This document shows, piece by piece, positions 57,323 to 64,000 of a stretch of DNA of 64,000 nt. The stretch's first letter is position 1. Each line of letters starts with the position of its first letter. The position numbers were made by a program, and so were the translations under genes. The DNA is from Odobenus rosmarus divergens. Taxonomy: Eukaryota > Chordata > Mammalia > Carnivora > Odobenidae. The stretch lies in assembly GCF_000321225.1 (NCBI RefSeq), contig NW_004450458.1:3043744-3107743 (forward strand). The letters are read 5' to 3'. A model generated the notes under the pieces. The model was not told the origin of the DNA. It worked only from the letters and a program-made list of their open reading frames with translations, and did no database searches.

Positions 57323-60300
57323 AAAATAGAATGCTAATATCTTGAGATGAATTATCTCAGACTTTAAATAAAGATGGTGGCACAAAACCAATATTTGAGT
57401 TAAAAGATTCAGGACAACATATTTGTAAAGTTTGTCATTGATTCAGCCCAGAACAAAGGCTGGAAAATATTTTAGTTTTTAAAGTTTCAAATGGTAAATT
57501 ATGGTTTCCGTATCAAATAAAATACAGAGTAAGGTTTTATTAACATGAAACAATTAAAGTAAAAAAAAGATATTTTGATGACTCTTAGATGTAAATGTTC
57601 TATACAATATTTAAATGATAGATTTAAATCTGTAAAATTCCTCTTTATTTTATTGTATAATTAAAATTCTCTAAAGTTTCACTAAAGAGATCTATTTTTG
57701 GAAAATACATCTTAAAAAAAATACATCTTGACTTGTACCCTGCTGTATAGGAGGTAGCAATAATACAGGGAAATGTCACTGCATGTGACAAAAACAGCAA
57801 ATACTGGACAATGAATTGTAAGTAGCAAATAAATGTGAAAAGTACTAATAAATTATAGATGGATGAGAGCTTTCCACTTGGGATGATGAAAAGTGTTTAC
57901 AGCCAAAATCATAAAGTTAATTTTATTTTATTTGTATTCATTGGAAATGATGTTATTTTAAGCTCTTTTACTATCTTCTGTTGTTAGGTGGGGACAGGGA
58001 TACTCATGCTTTAGCTTATTGGTGTCTCTAAGTAAATATGTAAAATTTAGTAAAATTACTGTATATTGTTAAGCTTACTTATTTTATTTTAGAATCTGTT
58101 GAATATCTTGGATAATCAGTCCAATTTGGTTTTATATTTTCCCAAATAAATGTTTCCCAAATTTAATTTTCATTTAGTTTTGAAATCATAGTACAATTTT
58201 AAGAAAACTTTAACCCATGTGTTTTTGTTCACCAACTCTTAAATTATTAAAGTACATTATTGTTTTTAATAGATATTTTATGTTCTAAAGAAGTCTGTAG
58301 AGCTATTTCAATGACATTTTTATTCTCATTATAAAACACAATGATTCATTTTAGCCAGGGATTACAAAACATTCTGGAAAAAAAGAATATTCTCAGGTCT
58401 TGCCTGTTTTCACACCCTCTTTCTTTAATGCATCATCATCATGGGCATAAGACCCTGAGTGCAGCAGTGTAAGGTCAGAAAGAAGAGTTGGACACAAACC
58501 AGTGAAGGTGTTTGTGGAATAGCTTCACTTCCAGTTATAAGCAAAGAATACATTCAGGTTTATGGTGAAATCAAGCAGGAGTGGGCATATTCTGTAGGTT
58601 TGTTGTATTTCCTCTCTAGAGGGATTCAAGTGAAATTAATGAGATACAGTTGGTGATGGAACCATGCCAAAATACAAGATATTTATAAAGAGAGAAAAAA
58701 TGCTAGTAAATTTGTGAGAGTGGCTGGATGAGATGACAAGATCGATGGCTAACACTCTTTGGGGAAGACAACTTAGCATAGCCCAGTGGCGATACCAGGG
58801 CTTCCAAACTGAATCTATGAATTGGCATCATACATCTATCTATCCAATCACTGTTCAACCCAAAGTAGCCACAGCTATAGAGAAGGAATGTGAGTAAAGG
58901 GTATCTGGAGGAACTACATTACATGCAGCTGAAATAGGGAGTTGTTAATGACATCAGAACGTGGTTCATCTTAAGATTCCATCTTCATGCATCTTGTCAT
59001 TGAAATCTGGAAATCTATGATTAGGAAATCATTTCTTTGGCTAAAGACTTTGTCCTCTAAAACAGTTCAAATCACTCCATGAGAAGAAATACAATAATCT
59101 TCCTCAACCACTGAACATTATTGATCAAGTTTATCAGATTCTTTTGGGGGCTTATGTGTTTTGATGGGGGACGATGGATTATTCTTTATTTCAGAGCTTT
59201 GATAAGACTTGATATATTTATAATAAGTCTTTAAGAATGCAATTTATTTGCCCAAGATCCTATCTACATAGTTTAAAATAGACATAGTAGAAAGAAACTC
59301 TGCCATGCTTATAGCCAGTGCCAAAAGCAATCTGTCAAAGGAATTTTGTAGTCAGTTGAGTTATTTATAATCTAATAAAATTCAAACTTAATATATTCTG
59401 GCAGAGTTCTGTTGGTGTGAGTTTTCATGAATAAATTTCATGAATTTTTCCCTCTGTTGAAAGGCAACATGACAAGGCAGCAGTTAGATATTGACCCATC
59501 TCTACTGGGATGGGCTTATAGTACACAAAAAAATGGTAAGTTTTCTGCCAAGGTTTTAGAGGCATCAGCAACATACTGGAGGTGAAACCCTAACATATAG
59601 AAAGCATGTTTGGCAAATCCCTAATCTATTAGGCTCATGATAGATGCCTTTTAGTATGAATGCTTGGATTTCTTTTTTTTTTTTTTCTTTTTTTAAATTT
59701 GGGATCTTTTTAAACATTGTACTGATATATTTCCTCACTTTATTGTTACATCTTCATAAAGGAAGACATAATTAACATCCATTTTTACAGATGTAATAAC
59801 TGATACTTAGGGTACTATCTGAAAGTGTAATCTTTGAAGGAAGGGGAAGTGTCTGGTTCTATTCTGTGATATTATAGTTCCTTCCTCCCTTGGGCAACTC
59901 TTTCTTTGTTTCCCCATGTGAGAACCATGGAGATTCTTCAAGAGACCTTGTAAGAATGCATTTCTATGTTTTTCAGAATAAAGTTTCTAAAGTCCATTCT
60001 AGGGCCAGGTAAGAGCTCAGACTCAGGATGTGTAAAACTACCCATGAGTTCTAACGGCTGAGTAGGCTGATAGATTTCTTTTTGCCCTTCTTTCTTATTG
60101 CAATGGAAAGTTGTAATTCTTGGAGAGTTTCGGAACAGTAAATGCAGTTCAAACCTGGATGCTAGCTGCTCTCTGCATGTTAAAAGGTAATTGAATAGGA
60201 GAAAGTACAAGTGCAATTGGATATGTAGGCTAGAGGCACTAAGTTGTAGCCTCCAAGAGGTCACACTGAAATGAATTTTTTAAAAGGACTATAAAATTGC

Positions 60301-61399
60301 ATCTAAGATAGATGGGGAGCAAAAGCAATATTTAAATGAAATTGTTATGGATATAAGTCACTTTCCAGGCATTATAACTATTTCTAACATAAAATATGTT
60401 TTCACTTCATATATAAAACATTGTTATTATTCACATTTTATGACATGTTAACATATTAAAACTTAAATGTTTAATGCATATATTAAAATTTTGTGTCATC
60501 ATTAACCCGGCTGATGAATTTTCTTTGAGAAAATAATGGAAAAGATATATCAAGAGAGATAATTTTTACAATTAGAATAAAAATATGTAGTTTAAAGTGT
60601 GGTAAGATAAAAATGTCTAACTCAAAATTCCAAACGCCTCTTTTTTTTTTTGCTCATGAGAATCCTACTGTCATTTGTTTTCCTATTAAATGACATTTCA
60701 AATACTTTACTATAAACATAAACAATATCTCCTTTCAAGAAGGCAAATGACAAGCTAAATTTGAGATCTAGCTATATTTCTACACCCTACCCCAAAATAA
60801 TAGATGAACAGTTTCTTTACAGATTGTATCTGAAGGATAAACAAAGAGAGACAGTAAGTTACAGAAAACATGTCACTTGAAACGGGCATCTGCCCTTTAA
60901 TTCAGAAACATCATCCTAAACCCTGTCACTTTGGTTGACATCTGTTACACATCCTGATATGTGAGGTTCTGGAAAAGCTCAATCTGATTTGCAGTTGGTT
61001 AGAAAACATATATATGTTTTCTGTATATATGTATGTATTTTAAACTGCTTTGATTTGTCTATAGATTTGTCTTCATTTTTATTAGCCTTCAAAATGGGGA
61101 AAACACTGTTCACATACTGATCCACCTAGATTTAGCACTGGCTGCTGCTGGAGACACCGAAAGCCCCATACACTCAAGCTATACATCCTCTGTGATGTAG
61201 GAAATTTTCACCATTAATTGACTTTTTTGAATTGAAGCATCTCAAGACTTCTGTTAGATGATTACGTATTTCCTGAGATGAGTAAACCATGAATATAGTT
61301 ATGTTCATTACCATTGGTAGTCACATTAAGGGAGAAAATATCCTTTGCAATAGAAAGAGGAAGAACTATCCCATGAGACAATGACTGGAAGATATCTAG
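57323..61399. other. AT-rich DNA with no recognised element
   Basis: No repeat family was placed in this 4-kb stretch. T-rich runs lie near 59671-59695 and 60642-60651. The frames 58459-58656 (+) and 59938-60264 (-, 108 codons) have no recognisable domain. A perfect 22-bp palindrome lies at 61001-61022. Confidence 0.5.
61001..61022. repeat. Perfect 22-bp palindrome
   Basis: The sequence AGAAAACATAT|ATATGTTTTCT equals its own reverse complement, without spacer. Confidence 0.95.
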
Positions 61400-61835
61400 A
61401 GCCTTTGCTACTCAAGTGTGGTCCACTAACTGATAGTATCAGTAGCACCTGTTAGAAATGGAAATTATCTAGGGGCGCCTGGGTGGCTCAGTAAGTTAAG
61501 CATCTGACTCTTGATTTCAGCTCAAGTCATGATCTCAGGGTCTTGGGATGGAACCCTGTGGCAAGCAACACTCTTGCTCAGCATTGGGGGTGGTGGGAGG
61601 TGGTCTGCTTGAGATTCTTTTTCTTCCTCTCCCTCTGCCCCTCCCAGTCATGCTCTCTTTCTCTCTCAAATAAATAAATTAATCTTAAAGAAAAAGAAAT
61701 GCAAATTCTCAGGTCCCCTCCCCCACCTACTGAATCAAAATGTCTTAAGGGTGGAGCCTGGGAGTCTGTCTTACAGAAAGGTCCTGAGGAGATTCTGATG
61801 AGTGCTCCCATTTGTCAAGCACTAGTCTAAACTTG
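61400..61835 (+). repeat. MER5A-like hAT element split by a SINE
   Basis: Left part: 'ctactcaagtgtggtccact', 'tagtatcagtagcacctgtt', 'agaaatggaaatt'. Right part after the SINE: 'agaaatgcaaattctcaggt', 'cacctactgaatcaaaatgt', 'aagggtggagcctgggagtc', 'gaggagattctgatgagtgc'. Together they give the MER5A word order (caaagtgtggtcc, catcacctgg, aaatgcaaattctc, ctactgaatcagaa, gtgattctgatg). Confidence 0.78.
61454..61710 (+). mobile_element. CAN-SINE, older type, inserted in MER5A-like element
   Basis: The body 61472-61694 begins GGGGCGCCTGGGTGGCTCAG and carries 'gcatctgactcttgatttca' and the tail 'caaataaataaattaatctt'. The flanks repeat host sequence: agaaatggaaattatct (61454-61470) and agaaatgcaaattctc (61695-61710). 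The antisense frame 61578-61811 is spurious. Confidence 0.94.
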
Positions 61836-63425
61836 AGAATAATGAAACCCCTGTCAGCATGAGAAGAGGAGATGAGCAGAGCTGGAACAGTATTTCACAT
61901 ACCACTTATATTTATTTCACATACTTATTACATGAATTCATGATCTCAATTATATTTACCCCCCCCAAAAAATCATGGCAAATATTAAATGGCCATTATG
62001 AGTGTGTACCTAAGCAGTCCCATATTTGCATATACTATGATAATGTTAATAAATTAAAAATACTTTTCCCAGAATACTTAAAATAGACTTTAGACAAATA
62101 TGTAATTTCTAAAGCTTTGGGGTATTCTCTAGAGAAAAATTTAAAAGAATCATTTATTTAGATATTTCTATATGTGAAGGCACTGCTAAATCTTTTTGAG
62201 TGGTGTACAAAACAAAACAAAATAAAAACAAAAACCAAAAAACTTCTACATGTAGAATAGTTATTTCACACATATGTGAATGACAAAACCCTCACAGAAA
62301 CATGGAATCAAAGGAATTCTAGGAACCTGTGAAAGTATCAAGAATCTTTTAGTTTGTAGATTATAGTTGTGCTCACTAAAGGCATAAAGCCTTTGAACAT
62401 AAGCTATTGCTAAATACCTACTCATTCATTCAGTTGACCTAACTCAAATGGAGAATATTGTATGTGCCTCTGCTGAACTTCATCTTTTTAGATTTAGTTC
62501 ATCGCTCAAGCCTGCTGAGAATTTGTCAGAGCCCAATTTTATCATCAAATGAATTCACCACTCTACCTTGTTTTGTGACATCTAGAAATTTCGTGCATAT
62601 GCTTTATTTATATGAACATTTTTTATGGAATATCCTAGAGGCAAGACAATTTTAGAATTTATCATTTTTTTTCAAATTTTAAAAAGAGATAATGCTTATA
62701 TGATATGTAAGTGTATCTGCTGTGATTCCACAGGAACACCTTGTGTTGTGCAATATGGTGTGCTAGAATTAATAGGGCTTGTGGGGGGAAAATAGGTTTA
62801 TGGTAGACCACCCAAATCGTGTGAAATTTTGCAATCAAAACAAGAACAGAAACAACAAAATAACTATCCTAATAAATATGTAGAGCTGTTCTCTACTGGC
62901 ATTCACATCTACCACCCCAATTAGATAATCCTTTGCAAAAAGAAGCCATGGAGCTCTTTATCTCTGGTGATATAAATCCTGAAGGGTGTTTAATTTTAAT
63001 AGCAACCATTTTCATCCCCAAAACAAAACTGAAATACAAAACCCAACTTTAACTCAAGGGCTCAAGGCCTCAGTCATCTGATCTTGGCTGACCGCTTCAC
63101 TATTCGTTTCCACCGTTCCCTTCAAAGAAACGTTCTTGAGAGCACGCCAGCAGGTTACAATGGCTCTGGGATTTGGTTTCCTATTCCCATGTTTGCATTT
63201 TTCTCTTCGTTGTTTTCTTTACCATGAATTACACTCCATACTCTTCTCAGTATCCAGTTTTTACTGTCAATTAATTATGCATTTCAAGTCTCATTTCCTT
63301 TTGTGACAAGCCCATTTTGGCAACATTTCCTTCTATATTGCTATAGAACTAATTAATAATTATGTATGACAATCTTATCATACTCAACATACAAAGGCCT
63401 GGACTGCAACATCGTATAGATATTG
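61836..63425. other. No recognised element
   Basis: AT-rich unclassified DNA; frames 61859-62086 and 62458-62655 have no recognisable domain. Confidence 0.5.
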
Positions 63426-63482
63426 CACAATATATGTGGATATCATATATATTTTTTATATCATAAATATATATATATATAT
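63426..63482. repeat. (TA)n-rich simple repeat
   Basis: Alternating TA runs, the last about 16 bases long near 63467-63482. Confidence 0.85.
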
Positions 63483-63571
63483 TCCCATCCTCATCTTTCA
63501 TCTCCCTATCCTGAGCTAGTTCATGTCATTAAAATGGCAGAAGAGTAATTGATTTAATAATGTATCCATTA

Positions 63572-63700
63572 TTCAGTTTTATTAGTCAGGATTCTCCAGA
63601 GAATACATATCCTCTGGATAGAATATATATCTGGAATACATATTCTTTATATGCATTTGTTGTTTTGATGGCTATTAAATTGCTATTCATAGAAGTCCCG
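63572..63700. repeat. Possible old repeat end
   Basis: The words 'ttattagtcaggattctcca' and 'gagaatacatatcctctgga' recall a widespread mammalian repeat starting TTAGTCAGGGTTCTCCAGAG, but only the first 30 or so bases look alike and the family was not named. Confidence 0.35.
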
Positions 63701-63862
63701 TAATGCAGTGTACTGACTACACTGAGAATTTCTGTTTCTCCAGACCCTTCCCAACACATGTTACCAAACCTTTTAAACATTGACAAAATGAGGTTGACAA
63801 ATGATATCTTACTGCTTTTTTATTATAAATGAGGTAGAATATCCATTAAAATGTTTAACAAC

Positions 63863-64000
63863 CAGGGCATCTGGGTGGTGTAGTCAGTCGAACATCAAAC
63901 TCTCTGTTTTGGCTCAGGTTTTGATCTCAGAGTCATAGTGTGAGCCCCTAGTTGGGCTCTACACTCAGCATGGAATCTTCTTAAGATTCTCACCGCCTCT
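63863..64000 (+). mobile_element. CAN-SINE, diverged, cut by window end
   Basis: It starts 'cagggcatctgggtggtgta' and continues 'atcaaactctctgttttggc', 'tcaggttttgatctcagagt'. This is the 5' two-thirds of an older, diverged CAN-SINE. The A-tail lies beyond the window. Confidence 0.88.

Overview
The window looks like a gene-free stretch (intergenic or deep intronic) of an AT-rich carnivoran nuclear genome. The strongest clue is thirteen tRNA-derived CAN-SINE copies. Their heads read GGGGCGCCTGGGTGGCTCAG and their tails (AAATAA)nAAATCTTTA(n). The younger copies carry the inner motif GTCTGCCTTCGGCTCAGG, typical of arctoid carnivores (bears, seals, mustelids). Neither the dog SINEC_Cf body nor the cat form was seen. 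Two carnivore-type L1 3' ends agree. The exact species and locus cannot be read from the sequence.

No protein-coding gene, tRNA, rRNA or CRISPR array is supported. The open frames are short (155 codons at most), low-complexity or inside repeats, and none resembles a known protein family. The content is layered mobile-element debris: ancient MIR and L2 copies throughout, a few hAT or pogo-like DNA transposon remnants, one MLT1-like LTR, L1M relics, then carnivore L1 and CAN-SINE insertions, several with clear target-site duplications (TSDs).

Layout. 1-5 kb: mostly featureless AT-rich DNA with MIR-like pieces. 5.1-7 kb: a small L1 3' end with TSD, an AT microsatellite broken by a 50-N gap, an L2. 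7.9-15 kb: two SINEs, a composite L1M/L1/DNA-transposon block near 13.4 kb, and a perfect 36-bp-arm palindrome at 14.94-15.03 kb. 15-25 kb: MIRs, two antisense SINEs, poly-T tracts, one CTCF-like site at 25.02 kb. 25-37 kb: MIR/L2-rich, with two SINEs back to back at 31.3-31.7 kb. 38-48 kb: four SINEs, a local duplication (40.6 and 41.7 kb), an ORF-less L1 at 41.8-43.0 kb and an MLT1-like LTR. 50-57 kb: a long L2, an L1M 3' end, an antisense L1 ORF2 relic carrying a younger nested L1 and the second 50-N gap. 57-64 kb: a polypyrimidine tract, a MER5A-like element split by a SINE, and a SINE running off the end.

The most notable structures are the palindrome at 14940-15031 and the L1 at 41777-43013, whose 5'UTR is joined directly to its 3'UTR inside a single TSD. 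Repeat family names come from memory of consensus sequences; RepeatMasker would be the decisive check. Boundaries without a TSD are approximate.
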